Shown here: positions 18,148-26,980 of the stretch, one piece after another
How the letters are laid out: each line of letters opens with the position of its first letter
How positions within the stretch are numbered: position 1 is the first letter of the stretch
DNA from: RUG11462 sp045649405
GTDB lineage: Bacteria > Bacillota > Clostridia > Oscillospirales > Acutalibacteraceae
DNA: 64,000 nt
Assembly: GCA_045649405.1 (NCBI GenBank)
Contig: JAZRPW010000023.1
Location: forward strand, 7,687-71,686
Direction of reading: 5' to 3'
Notes under the pieces: model-generated
Seen by the model: only the letters and a program-made list of their open reading frames with translations
What the model was told of the DNA's origin: nothing
The model's database searches: none
Program-made: the position numbers and the translations under genes

Positions 18148-18166
18148 TTTTCAGGAGTATTAATTT

Positions 18167-21100
18167 ATGAATTTTAAGTCTTTTAAAAAAGTAGTAGCAA
18201 TAATCATTTCGGTGATTATTGTTGCTGCTTGCATTCCAACAATTTCGTTTGGTGCTAATGCTGCAGCTACACCAAAAGGTGTAAACATTAGTGTAACTAA
18301 GACACAAGTTATTATTAAAATTAACGGCATTGGCAAAAGCGGAAAAGCAAGCGTTTATAGATATGACGCTAACGAATACTTCGAGAAAGATACCTATACA
18401 GGTTTGAGTAAAGAAGTAGGCTTTGATGGCGATATTGTAGGTTTTTATAAATGTGGCACATCTGCTACAATTACAACAAATCGTTATCAAAACGATGGTA
18501 CAGATAATTTGTACGCAAAATATTATGTTATTTTAAATAACGAAATCCTTGCAGGTCCTTGTTATGCAAATGAAATGACATCATTAAAAACAATTCCTGC
18601 ATTTGAAATGAAAACAAAAAAAGGTTTGCACCTCGAAGACGATAAAACCGTTTACGAAGGCAAAGAAATGGGCATTTCAAACACAGTTATCAACTTAGAC
18701 TTGGGTAGTCTTATCGTTGATAAAAACGCTCCTTACAAAAACAATGTAATTGAGTATGAAAGCAATGGCGAAACTTACTATTTTGACGCTAACTATATTA
18801 GACAACAAGATGGTTTGATTTCTGCTTACACAAAAGAAAATATTAACGTTTCTCTTGTTCTTATTACTTGGGCTTCTGCCGAGAAAAACGGTAAATACCC
18901 TGAATCACTTTTATATGTAAAGGGCAACCGTCAAACATGTGGTTGGAACACAAGTAATGAAGAAGGTATGAAATATTGGATTGCCGCAATGGAATTCTTG
19001 GGCAAAAGATATTCACAACCAAACAGATACGGTTTTGTAAACAAATTCATTGTTGGTAATGAAATTGACTATACTTATGACTGGTATTTGATGCAACCAA
19101 ACTATAAAGATGGCAAAGTTCAAAGAATGGATTTTGATATCTTTATGGAAGAATATGCAAGAACATTGCGTCTTGCAAATATGGCGCTTAAAAAATACAA
19201 CTCAGAAAGCAAAGTTGTAATTTCTTTCACTCACAACTGGGCTGAAAGCTGTTTGATTAGTTATGGTTATTCTGCAACAAACCAAACAACACTTCGTTAC
19301 AACTCTTATGCTCCAAAAGATATTTTGGACTGGTTGATTAAAAACGATAAAGTTCGTGGTGACTTTGACTGGGGTATTTGTGGACACCCATACCCAATCG
19401 GCACATCACCTTCTAACCCAATGACAACAGATATGGACCCTGCAGGTGCGGCTAAACCAGTTACCGGCGACTACAAAACATCTCCTTGGATTACTGTTAT
19501 AAACCTTGAGCTGTATCAACAATATTTTGAACAACCAGAAAATAGATATAACGGCGAATTAAGAGAAGTTTCTGTAATTGAGGGCGGTATTTGTAACTTG
19601 CCTAAAGAATCTTCAGACGCAAAAGATTATAAAGTAGCATTAGAAGAACAAGCAGCAACAATTGCTCAACTTTATTACAGAGCAGCATTGCTTGAGTGCG
19701 TTACTGAAGTTGCTTACTTTAGAATTCTTGACATGGAAAATGCAACTTTAAGACTTGGTCTTAGAGAAATGGATGGTACTTTAAAACCTTCTTATAACAT
19801 TTGGAAATATGTTGATTCTAACAAGGGCTTTAATTATGCTAACAAATACTTGAATAGAATTGACTGGACAGGCAAAGCAAAATCTTATAAAGACATTATG
19901 GACCGTGTTAAATCTGGTTTTGACTGGAACAAAGCATGGGATGAATCTAAACTTGCTGTTAGGACTTTGCCAATCGAAGAAAATGTTGTTTCAGTTAAAA
20001 CAGATAAAACCGAATATGCCGGCAATGAACCAATTAACGTTACTGCTACTGGTTCAGAAGGCGATATGGTTGAATTATATGCTAAATCTGATGTTATTGG
20101 CGTTGCTGACCCAATTTATTCTTACCCTGTTTCAGGTCAAGACGGCAATGTTAAATATAAATCAGGTAAAACTTATAACATTTTAGCATTTGGTAAAATT
20201 ACTACTTCAAGAATTTCTGATGCTAAGTTAAAAGCAGGAAATTATGTTGTTGCTATTTATGATGGCGATGCAGGAAAATATGTTACTGCTGAGTTCAAAG
20301 TAACAAGCAATTATGTTTACAATCAAACAACACCATCGATTTCAACTGACAAAACAGTTTATCAAGCTGGTGAACCAATCGTTGTAACTGCAACTGGTGG
20401 TAGCAACGCTTGGGTAGGTCTTTATAAAGACACCGACTCTTATGGCAGTGGTGCTGGCAAGGTAGTTTCTATTTACTGGTATTGGGTAAATAGCAACAAC
20501 AACTTCTCTGGCAAACCAACTGTATTACAATCTGGTAATCACGACACAGGCAGTAGTAACCCTGGCGTTATTTTGAAACCTGGTAAATATTATATTTACA
20601 TTTTCAGCGACGGTGGCTACAACGCTGTTAATAAGGTGGAAATCGAAGTTGTTCCAGCAGATATTAAAGACTTAGTATCAATGGAATATAAACTTGACAA
20701 TGCTACTGACGGCTTTGCAAACGGTACTGTTACTGTAACAAAAGATTCTAAAGATGAAACAGCAACAGACTGTGTGCTTTATTGGGGTGATGCAAATGGT
20801 AACCCACTCCAAAACTACACTCAAATTACAAGATTTAAGTTGGGCGATGTTACAACAAAATTCACAATGCCAACCCACCTTGTAATTCCAACCGAAGCTA
20901 AAAAATTGTTGGCTTATGCTTCTGACGGAAGCACAACATCAAAATCAGCTAAAGTGGCTGACTTGCCAGCAAACAGTCAATACAACTTGACAACTGACGG
21001 CATGATTGCTGAATTCCAAGTAGCAAGTGATATTCACCTTACTACTGATAAAGAAGCAGTTAACGAAGTTAAATATTCAAACAAACACTTCAAAATGTTG

Positions 21101-22825
21101 CTTGAAGATGTTGTTGAAAACAGCCCTAACAGTTTAGGTATTTTCGTTGCTGGTGACATTGCAAACACTGGTTCAAAAGCAGAATTTGACAAAGGTTATA
21201 ACATCTTTAACCAAGTTAAAGCTGAAAAAGGTTCTGTTCCAAGTCTTCACTTGTCAATCGGTAACCATGACTGGATTAAGGGTAACCCAACATCACAATT
21301 CCAGGTTTATGCAAAATTGTTTAACAATAATTTAGAAAAACAACCTGAAAATGTTTATTACGACGAGGTTATTAATGGCTACCACTTTGTTTACCTTGGT
21401 AGTGAAATGAATGGCTTGCACGCAAGTATTTCTCAAACACAGTTAGACTGGTTTGATGATATTATGGCTAAAGCTACACAAGAAGACCCAGACAAACCAG
21501 TATTTGTATTCTTGCACCAATCATTCTACAGCACAGTTGCTGGTTCACTTCCTGGTCAAGGTTGGCACGGTGTAAACAATGAACAATATTTGAAGAGAGT
21601 AATGGCTAAATACAACCAAATCGTTCTCTTCAACGGTCACAGCCACTGGGAAGAAGACTCAACTAACAATATGTTTGCTGGTGACGAAGAGTCAGCAGTT
21701 GCATTTAACACAGCTTCAATTAGTTATCTTTGGACAAGTTACAACATTATGGGTGGTGAACATTTAGATGGTTCACAAGGTTATTATGTAAGAACTTATA
21801 ATGATAAAACTGTTATCTTAGGTAGAGATATTGAAAATGGCAAATTTGTTGCTTCAGCAATTTATGTTGTTGAGAAAAACAAACTTGACTTAGACAAAAC
21901 AGATTATGTTGTTGCTGCTGGTCAAGAAATTCAAGTTATTGATGTAAAAACAAACAACGATGTTACAGTTACTTTTACACCAGAAGACAGAAAAATTGTT
22001 TCGGTTTCAGATGAAGGCGCAATTATTCCAAAAGCAGTTGGTGAAACAAAAGTTGTTATTACTGTTGAAAGTTCAAAAACAAAAGTAATTGCAAGAAAAA
22101 CTGTTAACATTAAAGTTCTTGAATCTGCTAACAATTGGTCTAAGTGGGTGCATGACCCTGAAACCAAAACACACAGCAGAACAAATCTTGACACCGGTGT
22201 AATTGAAATTAAATCTTGTAACTCAACCCTTAAAAAGAACATTAAACGCGCTACATTTACCAAAAAAGGTAAAGTTGTTGCTAAGTGTACTGTTTGTAAG
22301 GCTACAGTTATTAACAAGGTTGTTTACCCAATCAAGAAGGTTGCATTGAAGAAAGCTGCTTTTGTGTTTGACGGCAAGACTAAGACACTTACCGTTAACG
22401 CAACTACCACAAAAGGTAAAAAGATTGCAGCAGAAAACTATACAATCAAAATGGCTAAGAACAAAACACAGGTTGGTACTTATAAAGTAACTATTAAATT
22501 CAAGAATGAATATTCTGGTAAAAAAGTTCTTAAATATAAGATTAATCCAAAACCAACTAAACTTAGCAGTGTAAAAGCAATTAGTGGTGGCGTTACTGTT
22601 AAATGGAAGAAAGGTAACGCAAAAACTACAAAAGCTTACCAAGTAAGATATTCAACAAGCAAGAAGTTTAAAGGCGCAAAAATTGTTAAAGTAAACGGAA
22701 TTAAAAAGGTTTCTACAACAATTTCAGGTCTTACAAGAGGTAAAAAATACTTTGTTCAAGTAAGAGCTGTTAAAAACGGTTGTTACTCTACTTGGTCAAA
22801 AGCAAAAAATGTTACTGTAAAATAA
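18167..22825 (+). CDS. Secreted multidomain protein: DUF5722-like glycosidase-type barrel joined to a calcineurin-like metallophosphoesterase
   Basis: 1552 residues with a signal peptide. The region about 35-600 resembles the DUF5722 TIM-barrel group. A GNE at Glu299 and an IEGG at Glu472 are placed like the acid/base and nucleophile of clan-A glycosidases. Two WVGIY-type repeats begin near 607 and 724. A metallophosphoesterase follows with the full ligand set: DIH (Asp955, His957), GDI (Asp997), GNHD (Asn1033, His1034), His1117 and GHSH (1158, 1160). An Ig-like domain (about 1240-1330), an MBG-like domain and the basic fibronectin-III-like tail (nt 22547-22822) finish it. Activity on phosphorylated or phosphodiester-linked glycans is plausible but inferred. 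Confidence 0.7.
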   Translation: MNFKSFKKVVAIIISVIIVAACIPTISFGANAAATPKGVNISVTKTQVIIKINGIGKSGKASVYRYDANEYFEKDTYTGLSKEVGFDGDIVGFYKCGTSATITTNRYQNDGTDNLYAKYYVILNNEILAGPCYANEMTSLKTIPAFEMKTKKGLHLEDDKTVYEGKEMGISNTVINLDLGSLIVDKNAPYKNNVIEYESNGETYYFDANYIRQQDGLISAYTKENINVSLVLITWASAEKNGKYPESLLYVKGNRQTCGWNTSNEEGMKYWIAAMEFLGKRYSQPNRYGFVNKFIVGNEIDYTYDWYLMQPNYKDGKVQRMDFDIFMEEYARTLRLANMALKKYNSESKVVISFTHNWAESCLISYGYSATNQTTLRYNSYAPKDILDWLIKNDKVRGDFDWGICGHPYPIGTSPSNPMTTDMDPAGAAKPVTGDYKTSPWITVINLELYQQYFEQPENRYNGELREVSVIEGGICNLPKESSDAKDYKVALEEQAATIAQLYYRAALLECVTEVAYFRILDMENATLRLGLREMDGTLKPSYNIWKYVDSNKGFNYANKYLNRIDWTGKAKSYKDIMDRVKSGFDWNKAWDESKLAVRTLPIEENVVSVKTDKTEYAGNEPINVTATGSEGDMVELYAKSDVIGVADPIYSYPVSGQDGNVKYKSGKTYNILAFGKITTSRISDAKLKAGNYVVAIYDGDAGKYVTAEFKVTSNYVYNQTTPSISTDKTVYQAGEPIVVTATGGSNAWVGLYKDTDSYGSGAGKVVSIYWYWVNSNNNFSGKPTVLQSGNHDTGSSNPGVILKPGKYYIYIFSDGGYNAVNKVEIEVVPADIKDLVSMEYKLDNATDGFANGTVTVTKDSKDETATDCVLYWGDANGNPLQNYTQITRFKLGDVTTKFTMPTHLVIPTEAKKLLAYASDGSTTSKSAKVADLPANSQYNLTTDGMIAEFQVASDIHLTTDKEAVNEVKYSNKHFKMLLEDVVENSPNSLGIFVAGDIANTGSKAEFDKGYNIFNQVKAEKGSVPSLHLSIGNHDWIKGNPTSQFQVYAKLFNNNLEKQPENVYYDEVINGYHFVYLGSEMNGLHASISQTQLDWFDDIMAKATQEDPDKPVFVFLHQSFYSTVAGSLPGQGWHGVNNEQYLKRVMAKYNQIVLFNGHSHWEEDSTNNMFAGDEESAVAFNTASISYLWTSYNIMGGEHLDGSQGYYVRTYNDKTVILGRDIENGKFVASAIYVVEKNKLDLDKTDYVVAAGQEIQVIDVKTNNDVTVTFTPEDRKIVSVSDEGAIIPKAVGETKVVITVESSKTKVIARKTVNIKVLESANNWSKWVHDPETKTHSRTNLDTGVIEIKSCNSTLKKNIKRATFTKKGKVVAKCTVCKATVINKVVYPIKKVALKKAAFVFDGKTKTLTVNATTTKGKKIAAENYTIKMAKNKTQVGTYKVTIKFKNEYSGKKVLKYKINPKPTKLSSVKAISGGVTVKWKKGNAKTTKAYQVRYSTSKKFKGAKIVKVNGIKKVSTTISGLTRGKKYFVQVRAVKNGCYSTWSKAKNVTVK

Positions 22826-22831
22826 CATAAT

Positions 22832-22866
22832 AAAACACGGGTTGAATTTTCAACCCGTGTTTTTGT
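22832..22866. terminator. Bidirectional terminator between the 18167 gene and nadE
   Basis: AAAACACGGGTTGA, loop ATTT, TCAACCCGTGTTTT. A/T runs on both flanks fit its place between convergent genes. Confidence 0.9.
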
Positions 22867-22874
22867 TTGTACTT

Positions 22875-23606
22875 TTAAATTTCTGGTTTAAAGCAAGGCA
22901 TTAATTGAAGTTTAAACAAGTTTTGTGCGTGCTTTCTATCAATAACCTCTTTTGTTTGCTCGTTTTCAATAACGCCTTCTCTAATATATTTATCAAGCTC
23001 TGCATAGGTAAATCCCAAGTTTTCTTCATCAGTTTTGCCGCAAAGCCCATCAATCGGTGTTTTGTCAACCAATTCTTTTGGCAAACCTAATTCATAACCG
23101 ATTTGCTTAACTTCTGTTACAGTAAGGTTTGAAAGTGGAGAAAAGTCGCCAACTGAATCGCCATATCTTGTTGAATAACCCACCCAGTCTTCTGATAAAT
23201 TGCAGGTGTTTGCAACTCTGCCATTAACGCTTTGTGAAACTGCATAAAGAGTTGTCATTCTAACCCTTGGTGGAATGTTTTGAATTGTTTGTGGTGTAAT
23301 TTCAATATCTTTTGGTAAATTGTCAATAACACCTTGCACCGCATCTTTAACATTAACAACAAAGTGCTTAATTCCAAGATGGTTAACAAGCATATAAGCC
23401 ATATCAATGTCGTGTTGTTCGCCTTGTGGCATCAACACACCAATAACACGGTCAGCGCCGAGCGCTTCAACCAAAAGGGCTGCCACAACCGAACTGTCTT
23501 TACCACCGGAAATTCCAACAACGGCGTTGCAGTCTTTGCCATTGTTTTCAAAAAATTCTCTAATCCATAAAACGCATTGGTCTTTTATCTTTTGAGCATT
23601 AAACAT
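22875..23606 (-). CDS. nadE: NH3-dependent NAD+ synthetase
   Basis: About 243 residues, the size of the single-domain ammonia-dependent form that converts deamido-NAD to NAD+ with ATP. The ATP-pyrophosphatase P-loop SGGKDSS is near residue 35. NLSEDWVGYSTRYGD and the later KTPIDGLCGKTDEE loop are characteristic NadE segments. I place the start at the ATG at 23606: the upstream in-frame GTG overlaps the AAGGAG ribosome binding site. No glutaminase domain is fused. Monocistronic, converging on the upstream operon. Confidence 0.93.
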   Translation of the reverse strand: MFNAQKIKDQCVLWIREFFENNGKDCNAVVGISGGKDSSVVAALLVEALGADRVIGVLMPQGEQHDIDMAYMLVNHLGIKHFVVNVKDAVQGVIDNLPKDIEITPQTIQNIPPRVRMTTLYAVSQSVNGRVANTCNLSEDWVGYSTRYGDSVGDFSPLSNLTVTEVKQIGYELGLPKELVDKTPIDGLCGKTDEENLGFTYAELDKYIREGVIENEQTKEVIDRKHAQNLFKLQLMPCFKPEI

Positions 23607-23657
23607 AATCTTCACTCCTTAAAAATAATGATACCATAAACTTAATTTAAATACAAG

Positions 23658-23686
23658 TTGTTTTATTATTTATAATGTGATATACT
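23658..23686 (+). promoter_or_regulatory. Promoter of nrdG
   Basis: TTGTTT (23658-23663), 17 bases, TATACT (23681-23686) with an extended TGA directly before the -10. Confidence 0.7.
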
Positions 23687-23716
23687 TAATTTATAAAATG
23701 ATTAGGAGAAACTTTT

Positions 23717-24403
23717 ATGCAAATTGCAGGTTTTCAAAAATTAACAGCACTTGACTTTCCAAATAGAGTTGCGGCCATTGTTTTCACAAAAGGGTGTAAT
23801 TTCAGATGTCCATTTTGTCACAACGCTTCACTCGTTACTCATACAGAAGATGCGCAAGAAATTTCACAACAAGAAATTCTTGACTATTTAGAAAAACGCA
23901 AAGGCATTTTAGATGGCGTTGTTGTAACAGGGGGAGAACCATTAATTCAAGAAGATATTGAAGATTTTTTGAAAAGCGTTAAAGCTTTGGGTTATCAAAT
24001 CAAACTTGACACAAACGGCACAAACCCTGACAAACTTATTTCGCTTGTAAACAAAGGTCTTGTTGATTATGTTGCAATGGACATTAAAAATTGCAAAGAA
24101 AAATATTGCGAGACTGCAGGGGTTAAAAATGTTAATTTGGAAAAAATTCAACAAAGCATTGACTTTTTGCTTTGCGGCCTTGTTGAATATGAATTTAGAA
24201 CAACTGTTGTTAATGAGCTTCACACTACACAAGATATAGAGTCCATTGCAAAATGGATTTCCGGGGCTGAAAAGTACTTTTTACAAAATTTTGTCGACTC
24301 TGGCGACGTCATTTGTGGTACACTTTCATCAGTATCAACAAATCAACTACATCAAATGTGTGCAGTTTCAACAAATTTCGTCAAAAAGTGCCAAATTCGA
24401 TAA
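23717..24403 (+). CDS. nrdG: Anaerobic ribonucleotide reductase activating protein (radical SAM)
   Basis: 228 residues. The radical-SAM cluster motif CNFRCPFC lies near residue 33, and the SAM-binding GGEP follows in VVTGGEPLIQEDI. The N-terminus (QIAGFQKLTALDFPNRVAAIVFTKG) is typical of the NrdG-like activases that install the glycyl radical on NrdD. The reductase lies 140 bases downstream with its own promoter, supporting the pairing. SD AGGAG. The C-terminus holds two further cysteines (CAVS, KKCQIR) of unknown meaning. Confidence 0.9.
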   Translation: MQIAGFQKLTALDFPNRVAAIVFTKGCNFRCPFCHNASLVTHTEDAQEISQQEILDYLEKRKGILDGVVVTGGEPLIQEDIEDFLKSVKALGYQIKLDTNGTNPDKLISLVNKGLVDYVAMDIKNCKEKYCETAGVKNVNLEKIQQSIDFLLCGLVEYEFRTTVVNELHTTQDIESIAKWISGAEKYFLQNFVDSGDVICGTLSSVSTNQLHQMCAVSTNFVKKCQIR

Positions 24404-24407
24404 AAAT

Positions 24408-24423
24408 ACACAATATCTTGTAT
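24408..24423. promoter_or_regulatory. NrdR-box-like sequence
   Basis: ACACAATATCTTGTAT matches 14 of 16 positions of the NrdR consensus acaCwAtATaTwgtgt. It sits just upstream of the nrdD promoter. A weaker copy, ACAAAATATGCATTAT at 24442-24457, overlaps the -10. The centre spacing is 34 bases, slightly longer than the roughly 31-32 usual for paired NrdR boxes. The nrdR gene is not in the window. Confidence 0.6.
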
Positions 24424-24431
24424 TTTGGGTA

Positions 24432-24460
24432 TTGACATTCTACAAAATATGCATTATAAT
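24432..24460 (+). promoter_or_regulatory. Consensus promoter of nrdD
   Basis: TTGACA (24432-24437), 17 bases, TATAAT (24455-24460): perfect consensus. Confidence 0.92.
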
Positions 24461-24478
24461 AAATTTGCTCTCGAAAAT

Positions 24479-24517
24479 AAAAACGCTGTTTTTCGCATTA
24501 CGAAAAGGGGCGTTTTT
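24479..24517 (+). terminator. Leader hairpin (possible attenuator) ahead of nrdD
   Basis: AAAAACGC (24479-24486) pairs with GCGTTTTT (24510-24517), and an inner TTTTCG/CGAAAA stem closes a five-base loop. The structure lies inside the nrdD leader, between promoter and SD (GGAGGAG at 24532), and ends in T5, so it could terminate or slow early transcription. Confidence 0.6.
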
Positions 24518-24543
24518 AAATCTAAAAAAACGGAGGAGATTAT

Positions 24544-26913
24544 ATGTATAGAGTAGTAAAAAGAGATGGAAAAGTTGTAGACTTTAATCTTTCTAAAATT
24601 TCTGATGCTATTGCTCAAGCTTTTGAAGCTTGTCAAAAAGAGTACAACCAAGATATTATTGACTTCTTGGCATTAAAGGTTACTGCAGCTTTCACCGACA
24701 AAATTGAAGATGGCAAAATTTCAGTAGAGCATGTGCAAGACAGCGTTGAGTCTGTGCTTATCAAAGCAGGTTATGATGATGTTTCAAAAGCTTACATCAT
24801 TTACAGAAGACAAAGAGAAAAAATCCGTAACATCAACGCAACAATGGTTGACTATAAAGAAATTGTTGACAATTATCTTAATATTAACGACTGGCGTGTT
24901 AAAGAAAACTCAACTGTAACTTATTCAGTTGGTGGTTTGATTCTTTCAAACTCAGGCGCAGTTACTGCTAACTATTGGTTGTCAGAAATTTATGATGATG
25001 AAATCGGCAATGCTCACAGAAATGCTGACATTCATATTCATGACCTTTCAATGCTCACAGGTTACTGTGCAGGTTGGTCATTAAAACAACTCATTCAAGA
25101 AGGTTTGGGCGGTGTTCCAGGTAAAATTACATCTGCTCCTGCTTCTCACCTTTCAACACTTTGTAACCAAATGGTAAACTTCTTGGGCATCATGCAAAAT
25201 GAATGGGCAGGCGCTCAAGCGTTTTCATCATTTGATACTTACCTTGCTCCATTTGTAAGAGTTGACAACTTGTCTTACAAAGAAGTAAAACAATGTATTC
25301 AGTCATTCATTTATGGTGTTAACACTCCTTCACGTTGGGGTACTCAATCACCATTTACAAACATTACTCTTGACTGGGTAGTACCTGCCGACTTAGCAGA
25401 ACTTAACTGTATTGTTGGCGGCAAAGAAATGGATTTCAAATATAAAGATTGTAAAGCTGAAATGGATATGATTAACAAAGCGTTCATCGAAGTTATGGTT
25501 GAAGGCGATGCTAACGGCCGTGGTTTCCAATATCCAATTCCAACTTACTCAATCACAAGAGATTTTGACTGGTCTGAAACAGAAAACAACAAACTTCTCT
25601 TTGAAATGACTGCTAAATACGGCACACCTTACTTCTCAAACTATATCAACTCAGATATGGAACCTTCAGATGTTCGTTCAATGTGCTGTCGTTTGCGTCT
25701 TGACCTTAGAGAACTCCGTAAAAAATCAGGTGGTTTCTTCGGTAGTGGTGAGTCAACAGGTTCTGTTGGTGTTGTTACAATCAACTTGCCACGTTTGGCT
25801 TTCGTTGCTAAAGACCCTGCTGATTTCTATGCAAGACTTGACAGAGTAATGGACATTGCTGCTCGTTCATTGCACGTTAAGAGAACAGTTATCACAAAAC
25901 TTTTAGACGCTGGTCTTTATCCTTACACAAAAAGATATCTTGGTACATTCAACAACCACTTCTCAACAATTGGTCTTGTTGGTATGAACGAAGTTGGTCT
26001 TAACGCAAAATGGCTTAAAGCTGACCTTACTAATGAGTCAACTCAAGAATTTGCTAAAGAAGTTCTTAACCACATGCGTGAGAGACTTTCTGACTACCAA
26101 GAGCAATATGGCGACCTTTACAACTTGGAAGCAACTCCTGCTGAGTCAACTGCTTTCCGTCTTGCAAAACATGACTTGAAGCATTACCCAGACATTATTA
26201 CTGCAGGCCAAGGCGAAGGCGAAACACCATATTACACAAACTCTTCACACTTGCCAGTAGGCTATACAGAAGATATCTTCACAGCGCTTGACGTTCAAGA
26301 TGGTCTTCAAACTCTCTACACATCAGGTACAGTTTTCCACGCTTTCTTGGGTGAAAAATTGCCTGACTGGAAGTCATGTGCAAATCTCGTTAGAAAAATT
26401 GCAGAAAATTACAGACTTCCTTACTACTCAATGTCACCAACTTACTCAGTTTGTAAAACTCACGGCTACATTGCCGGCGAAGCTTTCACCTGCCCAGAAT
26501 GTGGCGAAGAAGCAGAGGTTTACAGCCGTATCACTGGTTACTACCGCCCAGTTAAAAACTGGAACGATGGTAAAACTCAAGAGTACAAAGACAGAAAAGT
26601 TTATGATATTGATAAATCAAGTCTTACTCATGAAGGTGTAATTGAAGAAAAATGTGCTTGCGAAGAAAAGGCAGACGCTGCAATGGCTGACGGCACTTAC
26701 ATTTTCGCAACTGCTACTTGTCCAAACTGTAAAATTGCTTATTCACTTTTAGAAAAAGCAGGCGTAGATTATACAAAACTTCTTGCTAACGAAAATGTTG
26801 AACTTACAAATGCACTTGGCATTAAACAAGCTCCAACATTGGTTGTTGTTAAGGGTGGAGAAGTTGCAAAATACACAGGCGTTTCAGAAATCAAAAAATA
26901 TTTGAACGCGTAA
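24544..26913 (+). CDS. nrdD: Class III (anaerobic) ribonucleoside-triphosphate reductase with fused C-terminal redoxin domain
   Basis: 789 residues, longer than the roughly 700 of common NrdD. An N-terminal ATP-cone (MYRVVKRDGKVVDFNL) gives allosteric control. The barrel core carries a Cys381-Cys382 pair as candidate active-site thiol. The zinc site reads CKTH (Cys637, His640) and CPEC (650, 653). The glycyl-radical segment RITGYYRPV holds Gly665. The extra residues from about 716 form a compact thioredoxin/glutaredoxin-like domain with CPNC (Cys726, Cys729) and a cis-Pro-like QAPT. Members of the family that use a redoxin rather than formate are known, so the fusion suggests a built-in reductant; trxB follows directly. 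Confidence 0.93.
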   Translation: MYRVVKRDGKVVDFNLSKISDAIAQAFEACQKEYNQDIIDFLALKVTAAFTDKIEDGKISVEHVQDSVESVLIKAGYDDVSKAYIIYRRQREKIRNINATMVDYKEIVDNYLNINDWRVKENSTVTYSVGGLILSNSGAVTANYWLSEIYDDEIGNAHRNADIHIHDLSMLTGYCAGWSLKQLIQEGLGGVPGKITSAPASHLSTLCNQMVNFLGIMQNEWAGAQAFSSFDTYLAPFVRVDNLSYKEVKQCIQSFIYGVNTPSRWGTQSPFTNITLDWVVPADLAELNCIVGGKEMDFKYKDCKAEMDMINKAFIEVMVEGDANGRGFQYPIPTYSITRDFDWSETENNKLLFEMTAKYGTPYFSNYINSDMEPSDVRSMCCRLRLDLRELRKKSGGFFGSGESTGSVGVVTINLPRLAFVAKDPADFYARLDRVMDIAARSLHVKRTVITKLLDAGLYPYTKRYLGTFNNHFSTIGLVGMNEVGLNAKWLKADLTNESTQEFAKEVLNHMRERLSDYQEQYGDLYNLEATPAESTAFRLAKHDLKHYPDIITAGQGEGETPYYTNSSHLPVGYTEDIFTALDVQDGLQTLYTSGTVFHAFLGEKLPDWKSCANLVRKIAENYRLPYYSMSPTYSVCKTHGYIAGEAFTCPECGEEAEVYSRITGYYRPVKNWNDGKTQEYKDRKVYDIDKSSLTHEGVIEEKCACEEKADAAMADGTYIFATATCPNCKIAYSLLEKAGVDYTKLLANENVELTNALGIKQAPTLVVVKGGEVAKYTGVSEIKKYLNA

Positions 26914-26927
26914 AATCAAAGAAATTC

Positions 26928-26967
26928 AAAAACGCCGAAAAGAACCTTCTTTTTGGCGTTTTGTTTT
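26928..26967 (+). terminator. Hairpin between nrdD and trxB
   Basis: AAAACGCCGAAAAGAA, loop CC, TTCTTTTTGGCGTTTT, then GTTTT. The long stem could be an intrinsic terminator or a partial read-through/stability element. trxB begins only about 14 bases later with its own GGAG. Confidence 0.7.
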
Positions 26968-26980
26968 GGAGTAAAAATTT

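Noticed and set aside
23607..23615. nadE start at GTG 23615
   Set aside because: The GTG overlaps the AAGGAG ribosome binding site used by the ATG at 23606.
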